NCBI GenBank assembly: GCA_016787725.1
Contig: JAEUTZ010000022.1
Coordinates: 62,001 to 126,000, forward strand
Origin: Cyclobacteriaceae bacterium
GTDB taxonomy: Bacteria > Bacteroidota > Bacteroidia > Cytophagales > Cyclobacteriaceae
Direction: 5' to 3'
Length of the DNA stretch: 64,000 nucleotides
In this document: positions 28,340-39,100 of the stretch, piece after piece
Numbering within the stretch: position 1 is the stretch's first letter
Layout of the letters: each line of letters opens with the position of its first letter
Program-made: the position numbers and the translations under genes
Notes under the pieces: generated by a model
The model's database searches: none
The model's input: only the letters and a program-made list of their open reading frames with translations
Told to the model about the DNA's origin: nothing

Positions 28340-29659
28340 TTAATGCTTTTGATTACGCATGTAAAACACTAGTCCGGCAAAGATTACGACCAGGATAATG
28401 GGCAGGACCGTCATATAGCGTAAAGTCTGTTCCGGTCCAGCGGTATCGATCGATCGTCCCATAATCGGCAATACCATGGAAGTTGCCACCATTCCGGCAC
28501 CGCCCATAATGGATAATCCCAAAGCTCCGCTTTTGGGTATGTATTCAGAAACAAAGCCTAACATGGTAGGCCAGAAGTAACAGACACCAATCGCAAACAG
28601 GATGGCCGAACCGAGGGTAGCTGCGGCACCCGTGGAAATACTTAATGAATACAAACCAATAACCGAAAATACAGCCGATCCTAACAGTACTCCGGAAGGA
28701 TTAAGCCGATGAATCAGCGGACCGGCAAAGAACCGTCCTACGGCCATAATTCCCGTTACCACAACCAGAATTATCATCGGATCAATTCCTGCGTTGGTTA
28801 GGAGCGCATTGGTCCATTGATTAGTTCCCAACTCAGTGGATGCAGTGAGAAACATGCTGAATAACATCAGCGGAAAAAGCAAGCTGATTTTATTCATCAC
28901 CTTGGCTTCAATTACCACGGCAATAACAATAATGATCAGAACAATGTAAGTAAGCGATGAATTGAAGTCGATCTTTATGGAAGGAACGGAGGCTGCCAGA
29001 ATCATAAAACTCACCACGGCAATGATCGTGAACGGAGCCCCCACATTTTTCAGCATATCTTTAAAAGATACACCAGAAGTTACCCGTTCTGTTTCCGGTA
29101 TGGCCTGACCGAAGAACAGATATCCATACAGGGCCAGCGGAATGAACAAGAGCGAAGTCAGCACTTGCCAGCTCAAATTAAGCTGCGTCATCAGCAACCA
29201 GGCTAATACGCCTCCAATAACAATGCCTCCTGGAAACCAAACGTGAAACCGGTTGAGCATTTTAGTTTTGTTGTTGGGATAAATCGTAGCTACTAAAGGA
29301 TTGCAAGCTGCCTCCACGCTGCCATTTCCAAACCCAATGAAAACATTCGAAATGAACAGCATTGTTTTATCTTCTGCCATGAGCAGAAGTATAAGTCCAA
29401 TCAGGTGTGTGGCAAAAGCTAACCACACAATAGTTTTGGTTTTAACAGCATCAATAATAAGACCCCCCAGGTACATCGCTACGGTGAATCCCCAAAAGGC
29501 AGGTCCAAAGGCCCATCCGATTTCTTCTCCAGAGAGGTTATAAGGTTCAGCGCCAAAAACCCCCTCGATCTTGGCGCGAAGGGCGAATGTCAGCGAGGTG
29601 ACCAGGAGTGCCAGGCAGCTGGCAACAAATAGTCGACTAGAATTAAATTTTTGATCCAT
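28340..29659 (-). CDS. MFS sugar transporter (FHS-like, probably xylose)
   Basis: A 439-residue 12-helix permease. The blocks GWAFGPAFWGFTVAMYLGG, FIGFGNGSVEAACNPLVATIYP and LNRFHVWFPGGIVIGG resemble the fucose/glucose:proton symporter-like MFS group common in Bacteroidota sugar loci. It is next to the NUDIX regulator and divergent from xylB-xylA, so D-xylose or a related pentose is the most likely cargo. The 81-base gap to the regulator gene allows cotranscription from the divergent promoter region. The specificity is context based only. Confidence 0.8.
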   Translation of the reverse strand: MDQKFNSSRLFVASCLALLVTSLTFALRAKIEGVFGAEPYNLSGEEIGWAFGPAFWGFTVAMYLGGLIIDAVKTKTIVWLAFATHLIGLILLLMAEDKTMLFISNVFIGFGNGSVEAACNPLVATIYPNNKTKMLNRFHVWFPGGIVIGGVLAWLLMTQLNLSWQVLTSLLFIPLALYGYLFFGQAIPETERVTSGVSFKDMLKNVGAPFTIIAVVSFMILAASVPSIKIDFNSSLTYIVLIIIVIAVVIEAKVMNKISLLFPLMLFSMFLTASTELGTNQWTNALLTNAGIDPMIILVVVTGIMAVGRFFAGPLIHRLNPSGVLLGSAVFSVIGLYSLSISTGAAATLGSAILFAIGVCYFWPTMLGFVSEYIPKSGALGLSIMGGAGMVATSMVLPIMGRSIDTAGPEQTLRYMTVLPIILVVIFAGLVFYMRNQKH

Positions 29660-29740
29660 GGATGTGAAGGTTTAAGGTTGTAGAAATATGGAATTTATAT
29701 TAATTGGTTGCAAGCAGAAGGGGAAGAGTGGTAAAGATTT

Positions 29741-30436
29741 TCATAGTTCAAAGGCAATTCCTTTTTTACGGAGCGTTACATAAATACGCTTATCAAATTT
29801 GTAAAGTCCGGCTGCCCGATGCGATACATGTTTTTGCTTTTCATCACACTTTTTCAACAACTTCATTTTAGCAAGTTTTCTGCGAAAGTTGGATTTATCC
29901 AGTTTCGTTTCAAGAATGGCCTCATAGAGTTCTTGCAATTGGAGCAGGGTAAACTTTTCGGGTAACAAATTGAAGCCGATCGGTTCATGCCGAACTTTAT
30001 GCTTTAAATGGTGATATCCGAAATCCAGTATGGCATTGTGATCGTAGGGCAAGGCAGGTACCTTGTTAATGCCAAACCATTGGGCATCAGAAGCGGTGAA
30101 ACCTGGAATCAGGGAGTAATTTTCTTCATTTACCAAGGCGAAATAGGCAACCGTTACAACCCGTTTGGTTGGATACCGGTTAGGATCACCAAAAGCTTTT
30201 AGTTGTTCCAGGTAAATATTGCTGATTCCGGTCAGCGACTGCAACAGCCGCAATGCGGCATCGTCCACACTTTCACCGTACGTAATCCAACCGCCCGGTA
30301 AAGCCCAGCGGCCCTTGCTAATTCCCTCCCCGTGCTTAATGAGCAGGATATCCAACCGGCCATCCTTAAACCCGAAAATCAGGCAATCGATGGACAACGC
30401 ATCAATAATGGCGTCTGGTGCGGGGTTCGTATCCAT
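29741..30436 (-). CDS. NUDIX-domain transcriptional regulator (NrtR/AraR-like), probable xylose regulator
   Basis: A 231-residue regulator with an N-terminal NUDIX-like domain (~10-145: LIKHGEGISKGRWALPGGWITYGES, where the Nudix box is degenerate, so probably ligand sensing and not hydrolysis) and a C-terminal winged-helix region (~155-231: FTLLQLQELYEAIL, KSNFRRKLAKM) as in the NrtR family. In Bacteroidetes this family includes AraR regulators of pentose use. Its setting between a sugar transporter and xylB-xylA suggests xylose control. The palindrome in the divergent intergenic region is its likely operator. Confidence 0.85.
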   Translation of the reverse strand: MDTNPAPDAIIDALSIDCLIFGFKDGRLDILLIKHGEGISKGRWALPGGWITYGESVDDAALRLLQSLTGISNIYLEQLKAFGDPNRYPTKRVVTVAYFALVNEENYSLIPGFTASDAQWFGINKVPALPYDHNAILDFGYHHLKHKVRHEPIGFNLLPEKFTLLQLQELYEAILETKLDKSNFRRKLAKMKLLKKCDEKQKHVSHRAAGLYKFDKRIYVTLRKKGIAFEL

Positions 30437-30456
30437 GAAAGAATTCTTAGCTAATA

Positions 30457-30475
30457 TATGGTCATTTTGACTATA
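30457..30475. promoter_or_regulatory. candidate operator for the NUDIX regulator
   Basis: TATGGTCATTTTGACTATA is a 19-bp palindrome with 8-bp arms around TTT and one mismatched pair. It lies between the divergent regulator gene (start 30436) and xylB (30505), just upstream of the xylB -7 box, where bound protein would block RNA polymerase for xylB and could affect the regulator's own promoter. Confidence 0.6.
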
Positions 30476-30481
30476 AGTAAA

Positions 30482-30489
30482 TATTTTTG
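30482..30489 (+). promoter_or_regulatory. -7 box (TATTTTTG) of the xylB promoter
   Basis: TATTTTTG fits TAnnTTTG and lies 15 bases before the preferred ATG of xylB at 30505. The possible TTG start at 30487 falls inside this box, which argues against it. The palindrome directly upstream overlaps the place of the -33 region. Confidence 0.5.
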
Positions 30490-30504
30490 TTAGAATTCAA
30501 TCGT

Positions 30505-31998
30505 ATGCAGAAGCTTCTATTGGGCCTTGACATTGGCAGCTCTTCCGTTAAGGCTTCGCTGGTTGCGGCAGATTCGGGCCAAACAATTGCCTCTGCTCAA
30601 TCTCCGAAAGAAGAGATGGGCATGGTGGCCACCCAACCTGGTTGGGCGGAGCAGGACCCTGAAGTGTGGTGGCAACATGCTTGCCTCTGCATCAAAAGTT
30701 GCATACAACAATCCGGGGCCAAATCCGCAGCTATAAAATCAATTGGGATCGCCTATCAGATGCATGGGCTGGTGGCCGTGGATAAACTAGGCAAGCCGGT
30801 GCGACCTTCCATTATCTGGTGCGATAGCCGGGCGGTGGCCTATGGTGAAAAAGCCTTTCTTGACCTGAGTGAACAATATTGTCTTTCGCATCTCCTTAAT
30901 TCACCAGCAAATTTTACAGCTTCGAAACTAAAGTGGGTTCAAGAGAAAGAGCCTTCTCTTTACAGTCGGATTGATAAAATCATGCTCCCGGGTGACTACA
31001 TCGCGTATAGGTTAACGGGAGAAATTTGTACCAGCGAATCGGGATTATCGGAAGGAATTTTTTGGGACTTCAAGGAAAAAGGGATTGCGCAATCATTGCT
31101 AACCTACTTTGGGTTTGCATCCTCTCTGATCCCCAAAGTGAATTCGATGTTTTCGATTACCGGGGAAGTAACAACTCAGTCAGCCACAGAGACAGGGCTG
31201 AGCCCAGGTACTCCGGTTTCATACCGGGCAGGGGATCAGCCTAATAATGCTTTCTCATTGAACGTATTGAACCCCGGTGAAACAGCAGCCACTGCCGGAA
31301 CGTCCGGAGTTATCTACAGTGTTACCAATCAAAATGCATTTGATCCCAGGTCCCGGGTGAACGCTTTCATACACGTAAACAATACACCAACAGAACCTCG
31401 AAATGGAATTTTACTGTGCGTCAATGGCACCGGAATTCTTAACAGCTGGTTGCGCAGAACGTTAAGCAACGGCACACTCATGTCCTATCAAACCATGAAT
31501 GACATAGCCGCTCAGGCACCGGTGGGTGCTGAGGGTTTAAGAATGTTGCCTTTTGGAAACGGAGCTGAACGAATTCTTGAGAACAGGATGGTTCAATCCT
31601 CGTGGCATGGGCTGGACTTTAACCGACATGGTCAAGCGCATATTTTTAGGGCAGCCCAGGAAGGGATCGTGTTTGCTCTAAACTTTGGATTTGAAATTTT
31701 GAAAGGGATGGGCGTGGATTCCAGTGTCATCCGGGCTGGTCATGCGAATATGTTTCTAAGTCCGCTATTCCGATCAGCATTTGTTAATACCATTGGCATG
31801 AACCTGGAGCTGTACGAAACTGATGGAGCGAAAGGGGCTGCTTTGGGCGGGGGAGTCGGAGCGGGAATATATGCCTCCTTTCAGGAGGCTTTTCAGGGAC
31901 TGACGCTGTTGCATCAAGAGGAGCCCAATCCCCAGTTAAGGGAAGCCTATGCCGGGGTTTACAGCAATTGGAAAACTATTTTGAATACGAGGTTATAA
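30505..31998 (+). CDS. xylB: xylulokinase
   Basis: A 497-residue FGGY kinase that phosphorylates D-xylulose with ATP. Visible features: N-terminal phosphate loop [15 protein letters not shown], the block [13 protein letters not shown] (cf. SGQMHG in XylB), the motif [11 protein letters not shown] and [10 protein letters not shown]. The ATG at 30505 is preferred; a TTG 18 bases upstream lies in the promoter box. The next gene is xylose isomerase, 46 bases downstream, giving the complete isomerase pathway from D-xylose to xylulose 5-phosphate. Confidence 0.92.
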   Translation: MQKLLLGLDIGSSSVKASLVAADSGQTIASAQSPKEEMGMVATQPGWAEQDPEVWWQHACLCIKSCIQQSGAKSAAIKSIGIAYQMHGLVAVDKLGKPVRPSIIWCDSRAVAYGEKAFLDLSEQYCLSHLLNSPANFTASKLKWVQEKEPSLYSRIDKIMLPGDYIAYRLTGEICTSESGLSEGIFWDFKEKGIAQSLLTYFGFASSLIPKVNSMFSITGEVTTQSATETGLSPGTPVSYRAGDQPNNAFSLNVLNPGETAATAGTSGVIYSVTNQNAFDPRSRVNAFIHVNNTPTEPRNGILLCVNGTGILNSWLRRTLSNGTLMSYQTMNDIAAQAPVGAEGLRMLPFGNGAERILENRMVQSSWHGLDFNRHGQAHIFRAAQEGIVFALNFGFEILKGMGVDSSVIRAGHANMFLSPLFRSAFVNTIGMNLELYETDGAKGAALGGGVGAGIYASFQEAFQGLTLLHQEEPNPQLREAYAGVYSNWKTILNTRL

Positions 31999-32044
31999 AG
32001 TAGGAATCCCAACGTGTCAATTAACGATATTAAAATTTGTAACA

Positions 32045-33373
32045 ATGAAAATTACCAAAGGAGAACGCGAGTACTTTAAAGGCATTGGTGCCATTAAGTA
32101 CGAAGGTAAAGATTCTGACAACCCACTGGCGTTTAAGGTTTACAACCCAAAGCAAAAGGTGGGAAAAAAAACGATGGAGGATCACCTGCGATTCGCCATT
32201 GCCTACTGGCATACGTTCTGTGGTACCGGTGGGGATCCTTTCGGAATAGGAACGAAAAACTTTCCTTGGTTGAAGAGCACGGATCCGATGCAACGCGCCT
32301 ATGACAAGATGGATGCCGCCTTCGAATTCATCACCAAGATAGGGGCTTCCTTTTATTGTTTCCATGACTATGACCTGGTGGACGAAGCTCCTACCCTGAA
32401 AGAGTCTGAATCGCGATTGGACAAAATCGTTCGGTATGCAAAGAAAAAGCAAAAGGAATCGGGCGTAAAATTATTGTGGGGAACAGCCAACCTGTTTTCA
32501 CATCCGCGCTATATGAATGGGGCTGCCACCAATCCTGATTTTCGGGTGGTATGTTTTGCCGCTTCCCAGGTGAAGAATGCCATTGACGCAACAATTGAAT
32601 TGGGTGGTTCGGGGTATACATTTTGGGGCGGGCGCGAAGGGTATCTCTCTTTATTGAATACCAATATGAAACGTGAGCTGGAACATTTAGCCCAGTTTTT
32701 ACACATGGCCCGCGACTATGGGCGCAAGCAGGGGTTTAAAGGATCCTTTTACATTGAACCCAAGCCCATGGAGCCCAGCAAACATCAATATGATTTTGAT
32801 GCTGCAACCTGCTTGTCTTTTTTACGACAGTATGATTTGATGGATGACTTCAAGCTGAACATTGAGGTAAATCATGCCACCCTGGCGAATCATACTTTTG
32901 ATCATGAGCTGCAGGTAGCGGTGGATGCCGGCATATTGGGAAGCATTGATGCCAACCGCGGTGATAATCAAAATGGATGGGATACCGATCAATTTCCCAA
33001 CAACGTGTATGAATTAACGGAGGCCATGTTGGTGATTTTGCAGAGCGGAGGCTTTAAAACCGGGGGGGTGAACTTCGATGCAAAAACCCGCAGAAACTCC
33101 ACCGCCCTGGTGGATATCTTTCATGCACACATTGGCGGAATGGATACCTTCGCGCGAGCACTGCTGGCAGCCCACGAAATTTTGGAGCAGGGTGAGTATG
33201 TTAAAATACGAAGAAAAAGATATGCTTCTTTTGATTCCGGCAAGGGCCGAAAATTTGAGCAAGGTAAACTGAGTCTGAAAGACCTGCGTGCATTGGCTCT
33301 GAAGGGTGGAGAGCCAGAGCAAATTAGCGGGCAGCAGGAATATCTTGAGAACCTTTTAAATCGCTTTCTATAA
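32045..33373 (+). CDS. xylA: xylose isomerase
   Basis: A 442-residue group II xylose isomerase (D-xylose to D-xylulose). Catalytic His107 and Asp110 lie in FCFHDYDLV-like sequence ([12 protein letters not shown]). Metal-binding and family blocks are present: [43 protein letters not shown] and [20 protein letters not shown]. The length is normal for the class (~440). Cytoplasmic tetramer needing Mg/Mn/Co by family knowledge. It follows xylB in the same direction and is probably cotranscribed. Confidence 0.96.
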   Translation: MKITKGEREYFKGIGAIKYEGKDSDNPLAFKVYNPKQKVGKKTMEDHLRFAIAYWHTFCGTGGDPFGIGTKNFPWLKSTDPMQRAYDKMDAAFEFITKIGASFYCFHDYDLVDEAPTLKESESRLDKIVRYAKKKQKESGVKLLWGTANLFSHPRYMNGAATNPDFRVVCFAASQVKNAIDATIELGGSGYTFWGGREGYLSLLNTNMKRELEHLAQFLHMARDYGRKQGFKGSFYIEPKPMEPSKHQYDFDAATCLSFLRQYDLMDDFKLNIEVNHATLANHTFDHELQVAVDAGILGSIDANRGDNQNGWDTDQFPNNVYELTEAMLVILQSGGFKTGGVNFDAKTRRNSTALVDIFHAHIGGMDTFARALLAAHEILEQGEYVKIRRKRYASFDSGKGRKFEQGKLSLKDLRALALKGGEPEQISGQQEYLENLLNRFL

Positions 33374-33453
33374 CACCTCTAAAAATATTTCTGATCGGTA
33401 CTCAAAATTGACTTATTTTACGGATTAACATTTATAGCATTAACTATTGAAAC

Positions 33454-34611
33454 ATGAATAGAAAATTACGCATGGGCATGGTGGGTGGAGGCAAAGATGC
33501 CTTCATCGGATCAATTCACCGGTTGGCTGCCAATATGGATGGACTCATTGAAGTGGTGGCTGGAGCTTTAAGCATCAATCCGGAAGTTGCGAAAGAAAGT
33601 GGCAAGATGCTGTTTCTTCCGGAAGATCGCACCTATACATCCTATGAGGAAATGCTAGCGAAGGAGAGTGAACTGCCGGCTGATAAGCGAATTGATTTCG
33701 TTACTATTGTAACCCCCAACTTTGCACATTTTGCCCCGGCTATCGCTGCGCTGGAAAAGGGTTTTCATGTGGTCATTGAGAAACCAATCACCTTTACCCT
33801 GGACGAAGCTCGTCAATTAAAAAAGAAGGTTGAAGAAACCGGCTTGCTTTTGTGTTTAACACATACCTACTCCGGATATCCGATGGTGCGTCAAGCGCGT
33901 GCCATGGTACGGGAAGGTGTACTCGGAAAGATTCGGAAGATTTATGTTGAGTATCCACAAGGATGGCTCAGTAAAATGAGTGAAAAGGAAGGGAATGCAC
34001 AGGCTGCCTGGCGCACGGATCCCAAACGCTCAGGTAAAGCAGGAGCGATGGGGGATATTGGCACCCACGCTGCGCATCTTGCCGAGTTCATTTCAGGGTT
34101 GAAGATTACCCACCTCTGTGCGGATTTGAATATTATGGTGCCCGGTCGCGCCCTGGATGATGATGGAAATGTGTTGCTGAAATTTGATAATGGCGCTGCG
34201 GGTGTACTCATGGCATCACAGGTAGCTGCAGGAGAAGAGAATGCACTGCGGATTCGGATTTATGGTGAGCTTGGTGGATTGGAATGGGCACAACAAGAGC
34301 CCAATACTTTATTGGTGAAATGGTTGGATAAGCCCACACAGATTTTACGGGCAGGCAGCAACGGCTTTTTGCATAAAGAAGCGCTGTTCAATACCCGCAC
34401 CCCTGCAGGGCACCCGGAAGGGTACCTGGAGGCATTCGCCAATCTCTATCGGAATTTTGCATTAGCTCTGTCGGCCCGTCTGGATGGGTCAAAAGCACCT
34501 GAAATAGTTGATTTTCCTTCGGTGAATGATGGTATTCGTGGCATGGCCTTTATCGACAACGTAGTGAAGAGCGGCCAAAGCAAAGAGAAATGGACACCCT
34601 TTGAAGTTTAA
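33454..34611 (+). CDS. Gfo/Idh/MocA-family oxidoreductase
   Basis: A 385-residue NAD(P)-dependent oxidoreductase with an N-terminal Rossmann fold (MGMVGGGKDAFIGSIHR), the EKPIT motif (VVIEKPITFT, ~109-116) holding the family's conserved Lys, and a C-terminal alpha/beta domain with DIGTHAAHLAEF. It begins a run with two sugar phosphate isomerase/epimerase-fold proteins; its stop overlaps by one base the next start (TAATG). Such pairs often oxidise inositols or sugars to keto forms that the partner rearranges or cleaves. The exact substrate is not visible. Confidence 0.88.
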   Translation: MNRKLRMGMVGGGKDAFIGSIHRLAANMDGLIEVVAGALSINPEVAKESGKMLFLPEDRTYTSYEEMLAKESELPADKRIDFVTIVTPNFAHFAPAIAALEKGFHVVIEKPITFTLDEARQLKKKVEETGLLLCLTHTYSGYPMVRQARAMVREGVLGKIRKIYVEYPQGWLSKMSEKEGNAQAAWRTDPKRSGKAGAMGDIGTHAAHLAEFISGLKITHLCADLNIMVPGRALDDDGNVLLKFDNGAAGVLMASQVAAGEENALRIRIYGELGGLEWAQQEPNTLLVKWLDKPTQILRAGSNGFLHKEALFNTRTPAGHPEGYLEAFANLYRNFALALSARLDGSKAPEIVDFPSVNDGIRGMAFIDNVVKSGQSKEKWTPFEV

Positions 34612-35675
34612 TGGATATGAAGACACTGAAAGGCCCCGGAATATTTTTAGCCCAATTCATGGGGGATGACCCGCCCTTTAATTCACTTAAGTCAATTTGC
34701 AAATGGGCAGCCTCTCTTGGGTATGTAGGTGTACAAATTCCCAGTTGGGACAGTCGTTGCATCGATTTGAAGAAAGCAGCAGAAAGTAAAGACTATGCCG
34801 ATGAGATTCGCGAAACGGTCGAGTCATGCGGATTGCAAATCTCCGAGTTATCAACCCACTTACAAGGTCAGTTGGTGGCGGTGCACCCTGCGTATGATGT
34901 TATGTTTGATGGATTCGCACCCAAGTCCGTTCATGGCAAGCCGAAAGAACGCACCGCCTGGGCAGTAGATCAATTGAAATTGGCTGCCCGAGCCAGCAAA
35001 AATTTAGGATTGAATGCCCATGCAACCTTTTCGGGTGCGTTGATGTGGCACACCGTTTATCCTTGGCCACAACGACCGGCCGGCTTGGTAGAGGATGGTT
35101 TTAAAGAATTGGCGAAGCGTTGGCTACCAATATTAAATGCCTTTGATAAAGTTGGGGTTGATGTATGTTACGAAATACATCCGGGGGAGGACCTTCACGA
35201 TGGTATTACGTTTGAACGTTTCTGGGAAGCCACCGGCAAACATAAGCGTGCAAACATTCTTTACGACCCGAGTCATTTTGTATTACAGCAATTGGATTAT
35301 CTGCAGTATATCGATTTCTATCACCCCTTTATTAAGATGTTTCATGTGAAAGATGCGGAGTTTAATCCAACGGGTAAAAGTGGGGTTTATGGTGGCTTCC
35401 AGGATTGGGTTAATCGTCCGGGCCGGTTCCGTTCACTAGGCGATGGACAGGTGGATTTTAAATCCATTTTTTCCAAACTGGCGCAGTACAATTATAAAGG
35501 TTGGGCTGTCTTAGAATGGGAGTGTTGCATTAAACATCCTGAGCAGGGGGCAGCAGAAGGCGCTCCTTTTATAAAGGACCATATTATTCGGGTAACCGAA
35601 AAAGCATTTGATGATTTTGCCAGTACGGGTAAAAATCCATCCCTCAATAAAAAAGTTTTAGGAATAACGAAATAA
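34611..35675 (+). CDS. sugar phosphate isomerase/epimerase-family (AP endonuclease 2 fold) protein
   Basis: A 354-residue TIM-barrel protein of the xylose isomerase-like superfamily. Typical features: SICKWAASLGYVGVQIPSWD near the start, VCYEIHPGEDLHDG with metal-ligand Glu/His (~185), LYDPSHFVLQQLDYL, MFHVKDAEF and VLEWECC near the end, a set of metal-binding acidic and His residues. No signal peptide, so cytoplasmic, unlike the Tat-type paralogue at 39487. It is translationally coupled to the oxidoreductase upstream. Likely acts on a keto-sugar or keto-inositol made by it, but this is inference. Confidence 0.87.
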   Translation: MDMKTLKGPGIFLAQFMGDDPPFNSLKSICKWAASLGYVGVQIPSWDSRCIDLKKAAESKDYADEIRETVESCGLQISELSTHLQGQLVAVHPAYDVMFDGFAPKSVHGKPKERTAWAVDQLKLAARASKNLGLNAHATFSGALMWHTVYPWPQRPAGLVEDGFKELAKRWLPILNAFDKVGVDVCYEIHPGEDLHDGITFERFWEATGKHKRANILYDPSHFVLQQLDYLQYIDFYHPFIKMFHVKDAEFNPTGKSGVYGGFQDWVNRPGRFRSLGDGQVDFKSIFSKLAQYNYKGWAVLEWECCIKHPEQGAAEGAPFIKDHIIRVTEKAFDDFASTGKNPSLNKKVLGITK

Positions 35676-35684
35676 TCAATCAAC

Positions 35685-36095
35685 ATGAAAAAAATCCTTA
35701 CACTCTATTTAACCATCGCACTGGTGGTGGTATTCGCCAGCTGCGGATCAAAAACAGAAAACAAAAACGTGGAAGACTATGGCGCACCGGATGAATCAGC
35801 GGCCCCGGTAGTAGCTGTGGATGTGATTGCCCAAGGGGAATCTTTGGTTAACGCCAGCGATTGTAAAACCTGCCACCACAAAGAAAATAAAATCATTGGC
35901 CCTTCGCATACCGATGTAGCCAAGAAGTATGAGTTTACACAAGCCAATGTAACCTTACTGGCACAGAAAATTATTAATGGTGGCACCGGAGTTTGGGGTG
36001 AAATACCCATGACCGCCCACCCTGATGTGAACCAGGCCGATGCAGAGAAAATGGCACGCTACGTTTTATCGCTGGATGGAGAAAAGGAACACTGA
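35685..36095 (+). CDS. lipoprotein cytochrome c (class I)
   Basis: A 136-residue monoheme cytochrome c. It has a lipoprotein signal (VFASC, Cys20), a heme-binding CKTCH motif at ~64-68, and a candidate distal Met in EIPMTAHP (~109). It is exported and anchored in a membrane. The domain is clearly related to the cytochrome domain fused inside the next protein (shared GPS, VAKKY/VAKRY, NGGxGxWGE, MxAHP, YxLSL), so one derives from the other or both from a common ancestor. It probably takes electrons from the dehydrogenase encoded downstream. Confidence 0.9.
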   Translation: MKKILTLYLTIALVVVFASCGSKTENKNVEDYGAPDESAAPVVAVDVIAQGESLVNASDCKTCHHKENKIIGPSHTDVAKKYEFTQANVTLLAQKIINGGTGVWGEIPMTAHPDVNQADAEKMARYVLSLDGEKEH

Positions 36096-36125
36096 AATTT
36101 TATCGTCTCGAAGTAACATTCTATC

Positions 36126-39100
36126 ATGAAAAAATTATTACTGGTTGTAGCTAGTTTGGTCTTTCTATCTGCGTGTAAACAGAATTCTCAACGCATCCTG
36201 GTCTTTTCTCAAACAAAGGGCTATCGGCACGAATCGATAAAGGCTGGGAAGGAAGCCTTACTCAAATTGGGTTCGGAAAAGGGTATTGTTGTGGATACCA
36301 CGGAAGTATCCGATGCATTCACGGAAGAAAACTTAAAAAAGTACCAGGCAGTGGTATTTCTAAGCACAACCGGGGATGTACTGAATCAAGCTCAGCAGAA
36401 TGAATTCATGCGGTATATTCAGGCCGGTGGAGGGTATGTGGGGATTCATGCGGCTGCTGATACCGAGTACGACTGGTGGTGGTATGGTAAGTTAGTAGGG
36501 GCCTATTTCAAAAGCCATCCGCAAATTCAGGAAGCTAAATTCAGGAAAGTGAAACCCTTTGGTACCGGTATTAATTTACCGGATGAATGGATCCGAACAG
36601 ATGAGCTTTACAACTACAAGAAGATTTCTGACGAGATAAATGTTCTTTACAACCTGGATGAAACCTCCTACCAGGGTGGCGAAAATGGCGCGAATCATCC
36701 GATATCATGGTATCATGATTTTGATGGAGGCCGATCATTCTATACCGGAATGGGGCATACCAATGAATCGTTTGCAGACTCGCTGTTTATGGATCATGTA
36801 TATCAGGGTATTGTTTATGCCATGGGAGCAGGTAAACTTGATTTTAAGAAAGCGCATGCTAAAAAAGTACCGGAAGCGAACCGGTTCACCAAAGTAGTAT
36901 TAGGATACAACTTTGACGAGCCCACAGAGATGGACATTTTGCCGGATGGCCGGATCATTTTTATTGAGCGCAAAGGGAAGGTGAAACTGTATGATCCGAA
37001 AAAAGACACCATCAACGAGATCAATACATTCAATGTGTGGACCAAGTTTGAGGATGGAATGCTGGGGATCACCCATGATCCAGGGTTTGAACAAAACAAG
37101 TGGCTTTATATTTATTACTCCCATCCCGATAAATCAGCCAATGTACTATCGCGGTTTGTTTTCGATGGTGAGAAAATTGAACAAGCTTCAGAAGTCCAAT
37201 TATTGGAGGTTAAGACGCAACGAGAAACCTGTTGCCATACAGGAGGTTCATTAACCTTTGGACCGGATGGAAATTTGTTTCTATCCACAGGCGATAATAC
37301 CAGCCCATTTGAATCGGATGGATTCAGCCCTTCGGATGAAAGACCGGGACGCAGTCCGTTTGATGCTCAGGGGTCGTCTTCGAATACGAATGACTTGCGT
37401 GGAAAGATTTTGCGCATTCACCCGGAACCGGATGGAACATACACCATACCGGAAGGCAACCTCTTCCCGCAAGGCGAAGAGAAGACACGGCCAGAGATTT
37501 ATGTAATGGGGAATCGCAATCCATATCGCATTTCGGTAGATGAGAGAACTGGTTTCTTGTATTGGGGTGAAGTGGGTCCGGATGCTGGAAATGATGGACC
37601 GGAACGCGGGCCGCGCGGGTATGACGAAGTAAACCAGGCACAAAAAGCAGGCTACTTTGGATGGCCATTGTTTGTGGGCGGTAACTATCCTTATGCGAAG
37701 CATGATTTCGCAAAGAAAGTTAGCGGACCCAGGCATGATGTATCCAGACCGATCAATACCTCACCCAACAATGCGGGCAAAACCGAATTGCCTCCGGTAA
37801 GCCCACCGTTCATTTGGTATCCGTATGCCGAGTCCCCGGATTTTCCATTGATGAAAACCGGAGGCCGCAATGCCATGGCCGGTCCGGTCTATTATTCTGA
37901 TAAGTTTACCGGAAAGGACGGGGCCTTCCCGGATTATTTTGATGGTAAGCTTCTGATTTACGACTGGATGCGTAACTGGATGCGCCTGGTAACCATGAAT
38001 GAAAAGGGAGCTATCATGGACATCGAGCCATTTATGGAAGGAACTCAGTTCAACAACATTATCGATATGGCTTATGGACCCGATGGGAAACTATACACGC
38101 TTGAGTACGGCACCCAATGGTTTAAACAAAACATGGATGCCCGCTTGTCGCGGATTGACTTTAACGGAGGGAATCGCCCACCCCAGGTGATTGTTAAATC
38201 CAACAAAGCTTCTGGAGCGTTGCCGTTGGCGATAGAAATTTCTGCATCGGAAACAATGGACCCGGATGGGGATGCGATGACATACGAAATGGAAATTAAC
38301 GGAGAAGTAATTAAAGCCGATAAACCCACGTTTACTTTCACCTTTGGCAAAGCGGGAATATACCGTCCTAAAGTCACGGCAACAGACTCGAAAGGTGCCA
38401 AAGCAACTGGCGAGATTACGATCATTGCCGGTAATGAGCCACCGGTAGTTGATATTACAATTGAAGGAAATGCAGATCGCTTTCTACCCACGGGCGCAGT
38501 TAATTATTCAATCGTTGTCAGCGACAAAGAAGACGGTTCAACAAGTGATGGTAAAATTTCAGCCGATCGAGTTCTTGTCACGCTAGACTTTCATCCTCAA
38601 GGCTATGATATGACCAAGATTGCGCAAGGGCATCAGCGTGCGGAATTACCCGGTAAATTATTAATAGCCGAAAGTGATTGTAAGTCATGCCACCTGGTTG
38701 ATCAGAAATCAGCCGGGCCAAGCTATCGCGAGGTGGCCAAGCGGTATGTGAAAGATGTTCGGGCCATTGAAGTTTTGAGTGATAAAGTACTCAATGGTGG
38801 GTCTGGCAACTGGGGCGAGGTGGCCATGGCAGCCCACCCACAACTTAAGAAGGAGCAAGCCATTCAAATGGTCGAATACATTCTATCCCTCGCCAAGGAA
38901 GAGGCGGTCAAAAGTTTACCCTTGAGTGGGTTGGCAAGTTTTGCAGCAGTGCCACCGCCCGGTCCGGCACCTACCTCGGCTTATGTACTTACGGTAACAT
39001 ACGAGGATAATGGCGCCAATGGAATGCCTTCACTCTCAACTACCCGGCAGGTAGTCTTCAAATCTCCGGTGCTAAATTCGGCTGATGCTTCCGACTTTAC

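Noticed and set aside
38072-38491. 139-residue minus-strand open frame
   Set aside because: Antisense to the PKD region of the ThuA fusion; low-complexity reading and no start context.
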